NCBI GenBank assembly: GCA_900468805.1
Contig: UEIF01000009.1
Span: 1 to 64,000, forward strand
From: Hyphomicrobiales bacterium
GTDB taxonomy: Bacteria > Pseudomonadota > Alphaproteobacteria > Rhizobiales > Rhizobiaceae
Reading direction: 5' to 3'
DNA: 64,000 nt
Shown one piece after another: positions 7,690 to 16,041 of the stretch. The position numbers were made by a program, and so were the translations under genes. A model generated the notes under the pieces. The model was not told the origin of the DNA. It did no database searches and was given only the letters and a program-made list of their open reading frames with translations. The stretch's first letter is position 1, and each line of letters opens with the position of its first letter.

Positions 7690-9201
7690 ATGGGCACATC
7701 TAGTGTTGCATCAACTGCAATCTCCGACACAGAAGAAGATCAGAAGCCACGCAGCGCGTCGACATCACGGGATGCACTGTGGGTGTCGGGCGCGCGCCTG
7801 GTGAGCCAATTCTGCGGCATCGGAACGCTGCTGGTCGCCGCTCGAGTCCTCTCGCCGGCCGAGGTCGGGATCTTTGCCATGGTCTCCTCGACTGTTTTGT
7901 TGCAATCAAAGATTGCCGAAGCCGGATGGAGTGAATATCTGATCGCTGCACCGCATGATAGGGAGCTGCCTGGCACTGTTCTTTATTGCGCGCTGGTGAG
8001 CGGCCTCGCCTTCACCGTTCTCGGCTTGCTCGGGCTTGCAGTTTCCCTTGTCTGGTTGGCGCCAACCGGATCAATTTTCCTCACCCTTCTTCTGCTGATG
8101 GCTACCATCGTTCCCGGCACCTTCATCATCTGCCAGAGTGGCGTGCTCGTGAGGGGGCGACGCCTCCGGGAACTTGCCTGTTACCAGTCGACTTCGGAAT
8201 TTTCGGGCCTTGTCGTGACTGCCGGAGGGTTGCTGCTCGGCTGGGGTATCGTCGCGCTCGCGGCAGGCCGGTGTTGCGTCGTGCTTGTTGCACTCCTTAT
8301 GTCCACGAGCTTTGCGCGATGGCTTCCCCGGTTTGAATTCAAGCTTGCCACCGCGCGCGAGGCGCTCGCCTACTCCACGCGGCTGCTGGCATCGCGCCTG
8401 ATGCAATTTGCGCAAAGTTATGGCGCGGAGTTCCTGATCGTGTTCTTCATCGGCGCTGCGGAAGTCGGCGTCTACAGGATGGCAAGCCGCATCGTCGGCG
8501 CCGTCACGGAACTGGTTTCCGAACCCGTGCGGATGCTGGCATGGAGCTACTTCTCGCGCCAACAGGGTGAAGCAGGTGGCGGTGTGGAGGGCCTCAGCCG
8601 CCTCACGGGACTGATCATGGCCGCGACGGCTTTTGCGGCACTTCCGGTCTTCATAGGCCTTGCCGTGATCTCGGAACAGCTCATCAGCACGCTGCTCGGC
8701 TCGCAGTGGCTCGCAGCGGCGCCGGTCCTCATCCTGCTGGCGGCTGCGCGCGGCATTGGCGTTATCCAGATGCTCAACGAGCCAGTACTCAGCATCATCG
8801 GTCGGGTCGCACTGCTGCCGCGCCTGAACATGCTGTTTACGGCAACCAGTCTCGCCTGCCTCGCGGTCGCGGGCTGGATCGGGCCGGAATTGCTCAATAT
8901 CGCCGTCGCGCAAGTGGTGGCTGCGGCATTGACGACTGCCTTGTCCCTGTACTTTCTGCAGCGCGGCACGGGATTCCACTGGTCATCCTTGTTGCGTAGG
9001 ATTTTCCCCGCCGGTCTGGGCGCCTGCGTCATGGTCGGTGCCGTCGGTCTGGCTCTCCATATGGCAGACGGCAGTCTGCATCTTCCCTTCGTGGATCTGT
9101 TGATGGGAGTTGCTGTCGGGGGCCTTGCCTATGCCGTCATTGCCTGGTCCAGCGGTCGCGCCTTGATGATGGAACTCAACCATGTGACGGGCGCGCGATA
9201 G
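7690..9201 (+). CDS. polysaccharide flippase (Wzx / MOP superfamily)
   Basis: 503 residues from ATG 7690 (a GTG at 7684 in the same frame is possible). After a ~25-residue polar N-terminus come about 12-14 hydrophobic helices, starting VSGARLVSQFCGIGTLLVAARVLSP, the typical start of Wzx-type flippases. Such proteins move lipid-linked oligosaccharides across the inner membrane. It is divergent from the glycosyltransferase operon and probably serves it; a second Wzx-like gene is in the exopolysaccharide cluster at 60.7-62.2 kb. Confidence 0.88.
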   Translation: MGTSSVASTAISDTEEDQKPRSASTSRDALWVSGARLVSQFCGIGTLLVAARVLSPAEVGIFAMVSSTVLLQSKIAEAGWSEYLIAAPHDRELPGTVLYCALVSGLAFTVLGLLGLAVSLVWLAPTGSIFLTLLLLMATIVPGTFIICQSGVLVRGRRLRELACYQSTSEFSGLVVTAGGLLLGWGIVALAAGRCCVVLVALLMSTSFARWLPRFEFKLATAREALAYSTRLLASRLMQFAQSYGAEFLIVFFIGAAEVGVYRMASRIVGAVTELVSEPVRMLAWSYFSRQQGEAGGGVEGLSRLTGLIMAATAFAALPVFIGLAVISEQLISTLLGSQWLAAAPVLILLAAARGIGVIQMLNEPVLSIIGRVALLPRLNMLFTATSLACLAVAGWIGPELLNIAVAQVVAAALTTALSLYFLQRGTGFHWSSLLRRIFPAGLGACVMVGAVGLALHMADGSLHLPFVDLLMGVAVGGLAYAVIAWSSGRALMMELNHVTGAR

Positions 9202-9525
9202 CGGCACCGATGCGGTTGCCTGTTAAAGGCGAGCCTTCGTTGATCGTCTCAAGGCTCGAAAGCAGTTCCACCATGCAACTATATCTTTGCGAGGATCGAC
9301 TTAATTCTCAAATGAGCGGGTTAGATCACCCCACTCGGGCAACCATTGTTCTGTCCGGGAAACCACCTGCCGATATTCTCGAAGGCTTCGTCGGCCGTGG
9401 TGAAGGGAGAGGGGCGTTCGGATCGATCCAGCGCAACGCGGGGTGTATCGGCGGGCTTCGAACTTATGACGGCTGAGTGCGTTCTCATCTTGCGATAATT
9501 GACCCGCCGAATGAGGAAGCCGCCT
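9202..9525. other. non-coding interval
   Basis: About 320 bases. A minus-strand frame at 9488-9321 (55 codons, PFTTADEAFENIGRWFPGQ near its end) looks slightly protein-like but has no ribosome site. A CGAAC-N16-CGTT element at 9459-9483 resembles an EcfG promoter with one mismatch and points to the next gene. Confidence 0.4.
9459..9483 (+). promoter_or_regulatory. possible EcfG-like promoter (one mismatch)
   Basis: CGAAC (9459-9463), 16 bases, then CGTT (9480-9483), 43 bases before the ATG at 9526. One mismatch from GGAAC-N16-CGTT. Single-mismatch matches are expected by chance in a window this size, so this rests mainly on position. Confidence 0.3.
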
Positions 9526-9918
9526 ATGACGGACATACGCACGCACGGATTCAAGACGAAGGCCGAGCTTGACGAGCATCTTGCCGATCTCGAAGGGGCC
9601 ACAGCGGCCGACGAGGCCAATTTGCCTCCGGTTGATATGGTGGAGGACGAGGAGGCCGTGGAACTTGCAAGATTGCAGGGGGAGCTGACTTTGCTGCGCA
9701 GACGCATCGCTCTCATCCGCGAGCAGGCGAATAGCGAGATCGCGCCACACGCCCAATGGAGAGATGCGAGTGCCCATGAGCAGCTTGGAAACTATCCCTG
9801 GTTGAAGCTCGCCGGCGCTATTGTCATCACTTTCCTGGCGGCAAGACGGTTGCGGTCGCTGCCTCTTTCGGGAATGGCGACGATGCCTTTCGCCCGTTCG
9901 CGCTTCGGCCGAGCGTGA
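9526..9918 (+). CDS. hypothetical protein, coiled-coil with C-terminal membrane helix
   Basis: 130 residues from ATG 9526, preceded by AGGAAG; the frame is open 27 bases further upstream. An acidic, helical N-terminal half (KAELDEHLADLEG and ELARLQGELTLLRRRIALI) is followed near residue 90 by a hydrophobic stretch (YPWLKLAGAIVITFLAARRL) and a basic tail. The layout recalls membrane-anchored stress proteins of the ElaB/YqjD (DUF883) type, but I cannot assign the family. Its neighbours are other small unknown genes. Confidence 0.6.
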   Translation: MTDIRTHGFKTKAELDEHLADLEGATAADEANLPPVDMVEDEEAVELARLQGELTLLRRRIALIREQANSEIAPHAQWRDASAHEQLGNYPWLKLAGAIVITFLAARRLRSLPLSGMATMPFARSRFGRA

Positions 9919-10185
9919 TCATGCTTTCTGAGCCCACAAAGCTCAGTCAGTAGCCACCATGGGGCTGGAAGGCAGCCGGTGGTCGGTTTCGGAAATTTCG
10001 GGAAATGCCTCGCTTTGATGAACTCGAGGGAGGGCGGCTCTTTAATCCAGCGAACTGCAATTGAGAATAATTGCATCCTTGTGCCAACGAGGATGTTTCA
10101 AATCGCTATCCGACCTCGGTATCCCTTGGTCTTCCGCTAACTCAAAGTTGTCATGGAGTGCCAAACCCTCGACGGCGGACAGCTA

Positions 10186-10560
10186 TCAAATCCGATCCTC
10201 TATGAATTGCTCAGCGCCCTCGACCGGCTGCAGCCAAGGTTCTCGGCGCTTGATCCAGAGCTCATAAGTGGGCTTGAGGCCGGTCGGCGCGTCCTGAAGG
10301 GTTCCGAGTTTGATCTCGGCCTCGTCTGCGTCGTAGGCAAAGACCCTCGAACCACAGGTGGGGCAGAAGCGGCGGCCCCGATGATCTGCGGTTTCCCCGG
10401 TAGTTTTGAAGGCGGCCGTCTGCCAGATTGCGTAATAGGTAAAGGCTGCGCCGCTCTCCTGTCGGCAGTCGGTGCAATGGCAAAGCCCGATGCGCTTGGG
10501 TTCGCCCTCCACCTGATAGCGCACCTTGCCGCAATTGCAGCTACCGTGCCGTATGGTCAT
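10186..10560 (-). CDS. GFA-family (glutathione-dependent formaldehyde-activating-like) zinc protein
   Basis: 124 residues. The family's zinc-binding cysteines are all visible: C8 and C10 in SCNCG, C27, C29 and C32 in LCHCTDCR, and C66 and C69 in FCPTCGS. Members of this CENP-V/GFA fold bind glutathione adducts or small aldehydes, but most are uncharacterised. It lies 12 bases downstream of the 87-residue gene and is probably co-transcribed with it from the candidate promoter at 10901-10925. Confidence 0.88.
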   Translation of the reverse strand: MTIRHGSCNCGKVRYQVEGEPKRIGLCHCTDCRQESGAAFTYYAIWQTAAFKTTGETADHRGRRFCPTCGSRVFAYDADEAEIKLGTLQDAPTGLKPTYELWIKRREPWLQPVEGAEQFIEDRI

Positions 10561-10572
10561 TTAAGGCCCTCC

Positions 10573-10836
10573 TTAATGTTTCACCCTGAAGGGCGGTTGA
10601 TCGTCGTCGAAATTGCCGTTGCTCAAACTGTCGTAGCGATTGAGGCTCGGCTCGCCGCCTCGGGTGCCGAAGGGCGTCAGCTGCACCATCATTTCCTTGG
10701 CGCGGTCGATCGCATCTTCTTCGCTCAGCGCGGCCGCCTCGGGAAGGCGCACCGTCAGTCGTTCGCCGGCATCGCCAACGAAATCGACGTGCCAAGCCTC
10801 TTGCTGATGGGTTACCTTTGCCTCGTTTAGATGCAT
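10573..10836 (-). CDS. hypothetical protein, 87 residues
   Basis: A strong ribosome site (GGGAGG) lies 6 bases before ATG 10836. The protein is acidic and soluble, with a beta-rich N-terminal half (HVDFVGDAGERLTVRLPEAA), a helix (SEEDAIDRAKEMMVQL) and a polar tail. No family recognised. It heads a two-gene unit with the GFA-family gene. Confidence 0.65.
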   Translation of the reverse strand: MHLNEAKVTHQQEAWHVDFVGDAGERLTVRLPEAAALSEEDAIDRAKEMMVQLTPFGTRGGEPSLNRYDSLSNGNFDDDQPPFRVKH

Positions 10837-11150
10837 TGAAACCTCCCTTCGGGCTTTCCGCTGGTTTCGCTTCTCTCGCGGCGTGGAGATTCACTGTTTC
10901 AACTGATATGCTGGCGATTGGTTCCGGAGCCTTCCCTCCTTCGGTTGTGCACCGAAGGGTGCCGCCGGCGTGGTTCACCCAAGGCTGCACTCTGCTGGAA
11001 TCTGCCGAAGAACATATGCGTTCCTCAGGAGCAGTGGTCGACACGGCCTTGGCTTGGGTCGCACGTCGAGATGCTTGACGCATCTATTTGCAGTCCTCTG
11101 CGTTCACTTCGAGGACCACATCTTTGTTCGAACCCTTGAAAGGAACGCAT
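10837..11150. other. divergent intergenic region
   Basis: About 310 bases between a leftward and a rightward small gene. It contains the EcfG-like element at 10901-10925 for the left gene and a weak GGAAT-N17-CGTT element at 10997-11022 toward the right gene. Nothing else is evident. Confidence 0.45.
10901..10925 (-). promoter_or_regulatory. possible EcfG-like promoter (one mismatch)
   Basis: Minus strand: GGAAC (10925-10921), 17 bases, then GTT (10903-10901); read with 16 bases the -10 is AGTT instead of CGTT. It lies 65 bases before ATG 10836. Confidence 0.35.
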
Positions 11151-11414
11151 ATGAGTTTTCCAGCACCGACAAGCAATGATCCCACGCGTCGTTTTCAGGA
11201 CGCGACCGATGCTGCCCGCGTTGCCCTGGAGGCGCTTATCGCCGATGCCAACGCCGCGGGTTGGGGCACGGATGAAATGGCCGTTGCGCTGGTTGAGGCG
11301 GCACGGTCTCTCAAAGACGCAAACGCCAGAGATCCAGATCCTGCCAACGATCCGCCAATCAGCGATATCGATGCGAAGCAAGGACAGATTGGACGTGGCG
11401 AGTTATTTGATTGA
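11151..11414 (+). CDS. hypothetical protein, 87 residues
   Basis: ATG 11151 follows AAGGAAC. The protein is largely helical and Ala-rich (DAARVALEALIADANAAGWG, then TDEMAVALVEAARSLKDANA), with an acidic Pro-rich end. It looks like a small soluble helical protein. No family recognised. It sits among other short genes of similar size. Confidence 0.6.
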   Translation: MSFPAPTSNDPTRRFQDATDAARVALEALIADANAAGWGTDEMAVALVEAARSLKDANARDPDPANDPPISDIDAKQGQIGRGELFD

Positions 11415-11476
11415 GCGACGACCCGGCGGTGGCTTGCAACAGGACGAGCGATTTCATCTGGCACGAGGTTGTCTCG

Positions 11477-12031
11477 TCAGATCCTGATCTGCAGTAGACC
11501 ACCTCGGGCCACCTGTCTGCCGTGGCACCAGAACGGATGGATCATGTCACTGATGGTCAGGACATCGGCGCATGGAACAAGGGGGCACGATCCTTCGTTG
11601 GCAGCGAGCCCGACGAAGGCCAGTCTTGTCAGGGATCTTGTGCCTGCGAGCAGATCTTCGTCATCGACGCTGATGTCCACCAATAACACTTCCGGCGCCC
11701 GCACGGAGCAATCGACTGCTTCCCGAGCGATTGTCCTCACCGACGTGCTTGCTCCGATATAGAAGGCCACGATTGTATTGTTATCGAAGTCGGCGATGGC
11801 GGGAACGAGCAGATTTGCGGGCAGGGCCGTCAGCGTATCGCGTGTACCGTCAAACCGATGCCCTGACGCGTCCTCGCCTGCGAGACTGCGATTTCCCGAA
11901 AACTGGTAGAAGACCTCGCGTCGAGTCAGATATTCGACCGTCCAGCGACCGGAATGGTCTGTTGCATTTGGGGTCGCGAGCGCCTCGATCTCCGAGACGA
12001 CTTCATGGAAGGTGGTGCGAGCGTCGGCCAT
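11477..12031 (-). CDS. hypothetical protein, 184 residues
   Basis: Start at ATG 12031 after AAGGAGAATTGCC, a good ribosome site; upstream extension of the frame is unlikely. No signal peptide or membrane helix is visible. Segments include FHEVVSEIEALATPN near the start, YLTRREVFYQFSGNRSLAGE in the middle and a hydrophobic VLLVDISVDDEDLLAG segment. I cannot assign a family. A near-consensus EcfG-like element lies just upstream. Confidence 0.6.
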   Translation of the reverse strand: MADARTTFHEVVSEIEALATPNATDHSGRWTVEYLTRREVFYQFSGNRSLAGEDASGHRFDGTRDTLTALPANLLVPAIADFDNNTIVAFYIGASTSVRTIAREAVDCSVRAPEVLLVDISVDDEDLLAGTRSLTRLAFVGLAANEGSCPLVPCADVLTISDMIHPFWCHGRQVARGGLLQIRI

Positions 12032-12053
12032 GGCAATTCTCCTTGAGGGGACA

Positions 12054-12078
12054 AAGGCGGCCGGGCGGTGAATGTTCC
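12054..12078 (-). promoter_or_regulatory. possible EcfG-like promoter (one mismatch)
   Basis: Minus strand: GGAAC (12078-12074), 16 bases, then CCTT (12057-12054) in place of CGTT, ending 22 bases before ATG 12031. One mismatch, so weak. Confidence 0.28.
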
Positions 12079-12080
12079 TA

Positions 12081-12101
12081 TCGGAAGAGAATAACTTCCG
12101 A
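12081..12101. promoter_or_regulatory. inverted repeat in divergent region, possible operator
   Basis: TCGGAAG (12081-12087) and CTTCCGA (12095-12101) are perfect 7-base arms with a 7-base spacer, between the leftward gene starting at 12031 and the rightward gene starting at 12228. Confidence 0.35.
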
Positions 12102-12227
12102 TGCTGGCGTGGCAACCGATGGCCGCAACATGACGCGGTGCTTTCGGCATGGTACCGTTGAAGGCGCAAATAGTGCCATCATATTGACGCAGTGGGCGTT
12201 AACCTTTGAGGACGAAAGGAGATGAGC

Positions 12228-12524
12228 ATGGCCGGACACGATAGCTACTATATCGAGATCACCACGCGTCTTCGATCGGTACGATCCTTCTGCGACTTCC
12301 TGTCGAGCGGCGGTACTGTCGGCGTTGCTCCGGCAGACGGCTCACGCTACGGCGATGTCACCACCGATCTGCTTGCAAGAACGCGCAAGGAAGCAGAGGC
12401 TCTCGATCGCATGCGTCGTCAACTTTTTCCGGAACGTGCGGACGAAGAGGTTTCGCCGGCACTCTATAATTGCGGACTCACGGGCTCCCGCCGGTCTCAT
12501 AAGGCAGGTCGAGCTCAATCATGA
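12228..12524 (+). CDS. hypothetical protein, 98 residues
   Basis: AAGGAG lies 6 bases before ATG 12228, which is why I prefer it to the ATG at 12222. Soluble protein with SYYIEITTRLRSVRSFCDFL near the N-terminus and an Arg-rich helix (LLARTRKEAEALDRMRRQLF). The last ~16 codons run over the 3' end of an exonuclease-like remnant on the other strand, so the natural C-terminus may have been altered by that junction. Family not recognised. Confidence 0.55.
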   Translation: MAGHDSYYIEITTRLRSVRSFCDFLSSGGTVGVAPADGSRYGDVTTDLLARTRKEAEALDRMRRQLFPERADEEVSPALYNCGLTGSRRSHKAGRAQS

Positions 12525-12642
12525 CGGGCGCATGATCGCTCCTGTGGTCCCAGCCTCGTGGATCGCGTCGGACGCCGGCAGAGGGAAGATGCCCAACGAC
12601 ATCGGGACTGCGAAGAACATGATCGACCCGCGTCCCCACGTC
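12478..12642 (-). pseudogene. 3' remnant of an exonuclease III-like gene (endonuclease/exonuclease/phosphatase family)
   Basis: The minus strand from 12642 to TGA 12478 reads 54 codons including RVDHVLRSPDV, RGWDHRSDHAPVMIEL and a short tail. The RxDH...SP segment followed by RGW-SDHAPV is the C-terminal signature of exodeoxyribonuclease III/XthA-type enzymes, including the catalytic DH. Immediately upstream in frame is a stop (TAG), and I find no matching N-terminal part over the next 300 bases. It is a truncated, decayed gene. I estimate the identification is sound although only a fifth of the gene remains. Confidence 0.65.
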
Positions 12643-13187
12643 CTATTCGAATGAGTTTCTCCGGTATTTACAGAAGATTGAGACGTCGCTGAGACCATCA
12701 GACGGGTGAGGCGGCCCGGATAGGTTGGGTGCTCGTCTGCCATTTCGTTAGCCGTGGCGAGAAACCGGAAAAATCGCCATGTTCACCATCCCTATCACGT
12801 CCGGTTGACACGGTCCGCGCTCGGCGAAGGGAATGTGCGCGACTTCAGAAAGTTCCCGTCGCGCTGTCGTCGAGGCGGATCAGGCTACCTTGCAATGCCG
12901 GTATGCCTTCTTATTTACCTCACATCACCGCTATCGATTGGGTAACAACCCACAGGACGACGAGGTCTCCTTTTGAAAAGGAGATGCGCGGTCTGGCCAA
13001 GATTTTCGCAAATATCGACCATTGGCTGGTTCAGCACACATTGCGGCCGCGCTGATGCAGCGCGGTGGTAAAGCATGATCTTGTGATCCGTCCATCGAGG
13101 GCTGCCTTCGATTGCGCAATTGTCGCAGAACGAATGCCGAGGATTTGCCAGGCGAGCTGGCCAAGACATCATCCGCAAGGAGAAAAC
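12525..13187. other. interval without an intact gene
   Basis: About 660 bases. The left part is the exonuclease-like remnant. The remainder shows only frames without ribosome sites and with unlikely composition. The last part is the leader of rpsU. Confidence 0.5.
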
Positions 13188-13424
13188 ATGCAAGTCATTG
13201 TCAGAGACAACAATGTTGAACAGGCGCTCCGCGCCCTGAAGAAGAAAATGCAACGCGAAGGGCTATTTCGCGAAATGAAGGAGCGTCGGGCCTATGAGAA
13301 GCCCTCTGAGCGGCGTGTCCGCGAAAAAGCCCAGGCAATTGCCCGGCAGCGCAAGGCTGCACGCAAGAAGATGCAACGCGAAGGGCTTCTGCCGACCGCA
13401 AGACGCCGCGCGTCCGCACGCTGA
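13188..13424 (+). CDS. rpsU: 30S ribosomal protein S21
   Basis: 78 residues from ATG 13188 after AAGGAG. The sequence starts [20 protein letters not shown] and is strongly basic, as in S21 of Alphaproteobacteria. S21 sits near the anti-Shine-Dalgarno region of the 30S subunit and affects initiation. Rhizobia commonly carry more than one rpsU; finding one among small accessory genes suggests this is a secondary copy. The internal direct repeat KKMQREGL occurs twice. A hairpin follows the stop. Confidence 0.95.
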   Translation: MQVIVRDNNVEQALRALKKKMQREGLFREMKERRAYEKPSERRVREKAQAIARQRKAARKKMQREGLLPTARRRASAR

Positions 13425-13433
13425 TAATGCAGC

Positions 13434-13455
13434 GCCGCCGTCATATGCCGGCGGC
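13434..13455 (+). terminator. hairpin after rpsU, possible terminator
   Basis: GCCGCCG (13434-13440) and CGGCGGC (13449-13455) pair across an 8-base loop, 9 bases after the rpsU stop, followed by CCTTTG. The T tract is short, so termination may be partial and the next gene may be read through. Confidence 0.5.
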
Positions 13456-13491
13456 CCTTTGTTCTGGCTCTCTGTTCTGGAAAGGGACAAT

Positions 13492-13686
13492 ATGGAAGAG
13501 TTGCGTAGTTTGACGGTTTCCGATGATCGGCTTGACGATTGCCGTGAGGCTATCGGACCGGATCTGCAGGACCTGATCGATGCCATCGTCGCCTCCGGCT
13601 TCACCATCGAGGAAACGTTGATTGCGATCAGCGAACTGGTGGCGGAAGATTTCGCCTCCGTGATGAAGCTCCCGAGCGTTCACTGA
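13492..13686 (+). CDS. hypothetical protein, 64 residues
   Basis: ATG 13492 follows AAAGGGA. The acidic, helical protein has DLQDLIDAIVASGFTIEETL and IAISELVAEDFASVMKL. It is short and soluble. It lies 68 bases after rpsU and may be co-transcribed in part. No family recognised. Confidence 0.6.
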   Translation: MEELRSLTVSDDRLDDCREAIGPDLQDLIDAIVASGFTIEETLIAISELVAEDFASVMKLPSVH

Positions 13687-13759
13687 GGCGGAAGATCGGC
13701 GAGCGGTTGCGTGCACGCCGGAATCAGGCTCTCTCAGAGGCGTTCCAGGTTCCGATTAC

Positions 13760-15028
13760 TCAAGCGCGCGATGCGCGATCGTGAGGCGGTGCATCACGGA
13801 TGGCGCCCACTTCTTCTTCTCCATCGAGCGCGTTTTGCATTTCCTCAAGAACCCGAATGAGCTGCGACGTCGAGGACGCTGTATCGTCAGAAGGGACTGT
13901 GTCCGAAGCAATATTGGCGGGCGTTTTCTGGCCCGTTCGCGACAGCACCGGTAGCAGGCTTACGACGAGTGCGGCGAAGAACTTCTTTCGCCGTTCGGCG
14001 ACCTCCGCCAGCACGAAACAAAGGATGAAGCAGACGACGAGCAGGGCCGCTGCCATCGGAATATGCTCCTCCACAGGATGCAGGAAGGACGCAAACATGA
14101 GGATGAGCGGCTGGTGGACAAGATAGAGCGTAAAGCTGCCGCCAGCCAGCCATTTGATCGCCGGGCCTGTCTTCTCGAACAGTACCGGAGCCTGGTTAAG
14201 TAGTGCTGCGGCGCCGATGAGGTGCAGGACGACGGCAACGCCGATGAGATTGAAGTAGACGAAATTGATCGCTTCCTGAGACAGTGACCAAGTCTCGTAC
14301 ATGTTGGTCGCAGCGCGATCGGCGAAAAATTTCAGGCTGATGAAGAGCGCGACCGATGTGCCGATCATTGCGATGGAGATGGGGCGCCGAAATGGTGGAC
14401 GTTCGATGACGCACTTCATCGTCAACCAGCCCATGAGCCACAGCGGCATATACATCAGGATTTTTGGGCCAGCAATAGCGGCCCAAAGGCCCAGCAACGG
14501 TATTCTCGCGCGCCGCGGCGAAAACGCGAACAGCCCGAAGAACAGGTAGTACTGAACTTCGAAGCCGAGAGACCAGTAAGGTTCGCCGCTGCCAAAAACG
14601 GCATGTGCAAACCACAACTGATTGGTGAAGGTCACGTAGGTGAGTGCGGCTTCGACCGACACGGGCGCGAAAAATCCGGTGTTGATGAAATCATAGTAGA
14701 AGGCGTTCGTATGCATCCCGATGCTGTCTGCCAGGAAAATCACCGCGATCGCCAGCAGAGCGACGGGCATTATTCGGGCGAGGCGGGCGACGAGGTATAC
14801 GCGCCATTCCTTTTCGCTCACCTGCCCAACGTAACTGATGACAAATCCGGAGAGAACGAAGAAAACCGCCACTGCTTCCCGTCCCCAACCCAGAGGTCCG
14901 ATCTTGATGGAGGGGAGCAGGAAGACATGCGCATGGGAGAGAAATACGACAACGGCTGCGCCCAGCCGCAGCAAATCAAGATAGATGGAAAGATTGCCGT
15001 CAATCTTCCTGGCTTCAATCGCGCCCAT
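13760..15028 (-). CDS. acyltransferase 3 family membrane protein
   Basis: 422 residues from ATG 15028 (GGGA upstream; a TTG at 15052 is possible). The start of the Acyl_transf_3 domain, YLDLLRLGAAVVVFLSHAHV, contains the family His; FFVLSGFVISY follows, then about ten membrane helices. A ~75-residue polar C-terminal tail lies in the cytoplasm. Members transfer acetyl, succinyl or other acyl groups to sugars of exported glycans. No polysaccharide gene is directly adjacent, so the acceptor is open. Two related proteins occur in the exopolysaccharide cluster. Confidence 0.88.
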   Translation of the reverse strand: MGAIEARKIDGNLSIYLDLLRLGAAVVVFLSHAHVFLLPSIKIGPLGWGREAVAVFFVLSGFVISYVGQVSEKEWRVYLVARLARIMPVALLAIAVIFLADSIGMHTNAFYYDFINTGFFAPVSVEAALTYVTFTNQLWFAHAVFGSGEPYWSLGFEVQYYLFFGLFAFSPRRARIPLLGLWAAIAGPKILMYMPLWLMGWLTMKCVIERPPFRRPISIAMIGTSVALFISLKFFADRAATNMYETWSLSQEAINFVYFNLIGVAVVLHLIGAAALLNQAPVLFEKTGPAIKWLAGGSFTLYLVHQPLILMFASFLHPVEEHIPMAAALLVVCFILCFVLAEVAERRKKFFAALVVSLLPVLSRTGQKTPANIASDTVPSDDTASSTSQLIRVLEEMQNALDGEEEVGAIRDAPPHDRASRA

Positions 15029-15222
15029 GACTGATTTCCCGTCGGATGACAAAGCGTATGTTCAGCTTGGAGTCGCTTTGTCAGGAACTGATTTCTGCGC
15101 TGATGCGCGAAGGCGCTATTCGATCAAGCAAACCTGTAAAATTGTTTACTGAATAAGCTCAAATATTGAATAAGCGGCTGATATCGGAAGAAATATCTCG
15201 CATTGCGAGAGTATGTCACTCG

Positions 15223-15852
15223 CTACAACCGGATCGCCCAGGTGGTCGCGTATTCGGACAGCCGCCGCAGATGGTCATCGGCAGAATAGCCGGAGATCTT
15301 CTTTCGTGGCTTGAGATCGTGGTCGCCATCTTCCAGCCAGAGGAGATCGATATGATCTGAGAGCGTATAGGATTCGACTTCTTCCTTTGATCCGAACGGA
15401 TCACGCGTTCCCTGGCAGATCAAAGTGGGCGTGCGCAGGTTTTCCAGATGCGCGGTGCGAAGCTGATCCGGCCTTCCCGGTGGGTGAAACGGATATCCGA
15501 GGCAAAGCAGGCCCCGGACTTTCTTCGCCGTAAAACTCTCATCGGCGATCATGCTTGCGACACGGCCTCCCATCGACTTACCACCGATGATCAGTTTGCC
15601 TGCGTCCAGTTCGCCAATCGCGGTGCGATACTCGCCGAGGAGATGGTCGGCGCGCGGCGGAGGTTTGACCGCTCCGGTCAGGCGACGCTGCGCCATATAG
15701 GCGAACTCGAAGCGTGCTACCCTGAAACCGCCGTCTGCGAGCGCTTTCGATAGAACCGTCATCGACGCGGAATCCATCGCTCCGCCAGCGCCATGCGCAA
15801 GGAGAATTGTTAGGCTGGCTGTTTCCGGTCCCGTAATCAGAAAGCTTGTCAT
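15223..15852 (-). CDS. alpha/beta-hydrolase (KANL3/Tex30-type)
   Basis: 209 residues from ATG 15852, preceded by GCGGGA. The elbow is GGKSMGGRVAS (nucleophile Ser), an oxyanion region LLAHGAGGAMDS is near the N-terminus, and the acid and His are in GTRDPFGS and DGDHDLKP. This matches the small cytoplasmic alpha/beta-hydrolase group (dienelactone-hydrolase-like). The substrate is unknown and the gene stands alone. Confidence 0.85.
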   Translation of the reverse strand: MTSFLITGPETASLTILLAHGAGGAMDSASMTVLSKALADGGFRVARFEFAYMAQRRLTGAVKPPPRADHLLGEYRTAIGELDAGKLIIGGKSMGGRVASMIADESFTAKKVRGLLCLGYPFHPPGRPDQLRTAHLENLRTPTLICQGTRDPFGSKEEVESYTLSDHIDLLWLEDGDHDLKPRKKISGYSADDHLRRLSEYATTWAIRL

Positions 15853-16041
15853 TATTTTCCCGCATACTCTTATTTTTGAGCTCACCCTATGGACTGCATC
15901 ATTCTGTGGGTGCAGGCACGACTTTAGCAAGAACATGGCTCTTCAGTCGAATGGCAGCTCTCGATGTCTTGCCGCGTTTGAATCATAGACAAACCGACAA
16001 TCGCAGGCGGCAATCTGCCTGTTATTCCTGAGAGACCAATG

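Noticed and set aside
8071..8979. 302-codon open frame antisense to the flippase gene
   Set aside because: His/Arg/Gln-rich antisense translation of a membrane protein gene; no start signal.
9321..9488. 55-codon minus-strand frame ending ENIGRWFPGQNNG
   Set aside because: Slightly protein-like, but no ribosome site and no recognisable family; kept only as a remark in the interval entry.
10153..10830. 225-codon open frame opposite the GFA-family and 87-residue genes
   Set aside because: The minus-strand genes have zinc motifs, ribosome sites and a promoter; the plus frame has none.
10997..11022. GGAAT-N17-CGTT as an EcfG promoter for the gene at 11151
   Set aside because: Mismatch in the -35 element and more than 120 bases from the start codon.
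12729..13055. 108-codon open frame between the exonuclease remnant and rpsU
   Set aside because: No ribosome site, odd composition, and it crosses a region that looks decayed.
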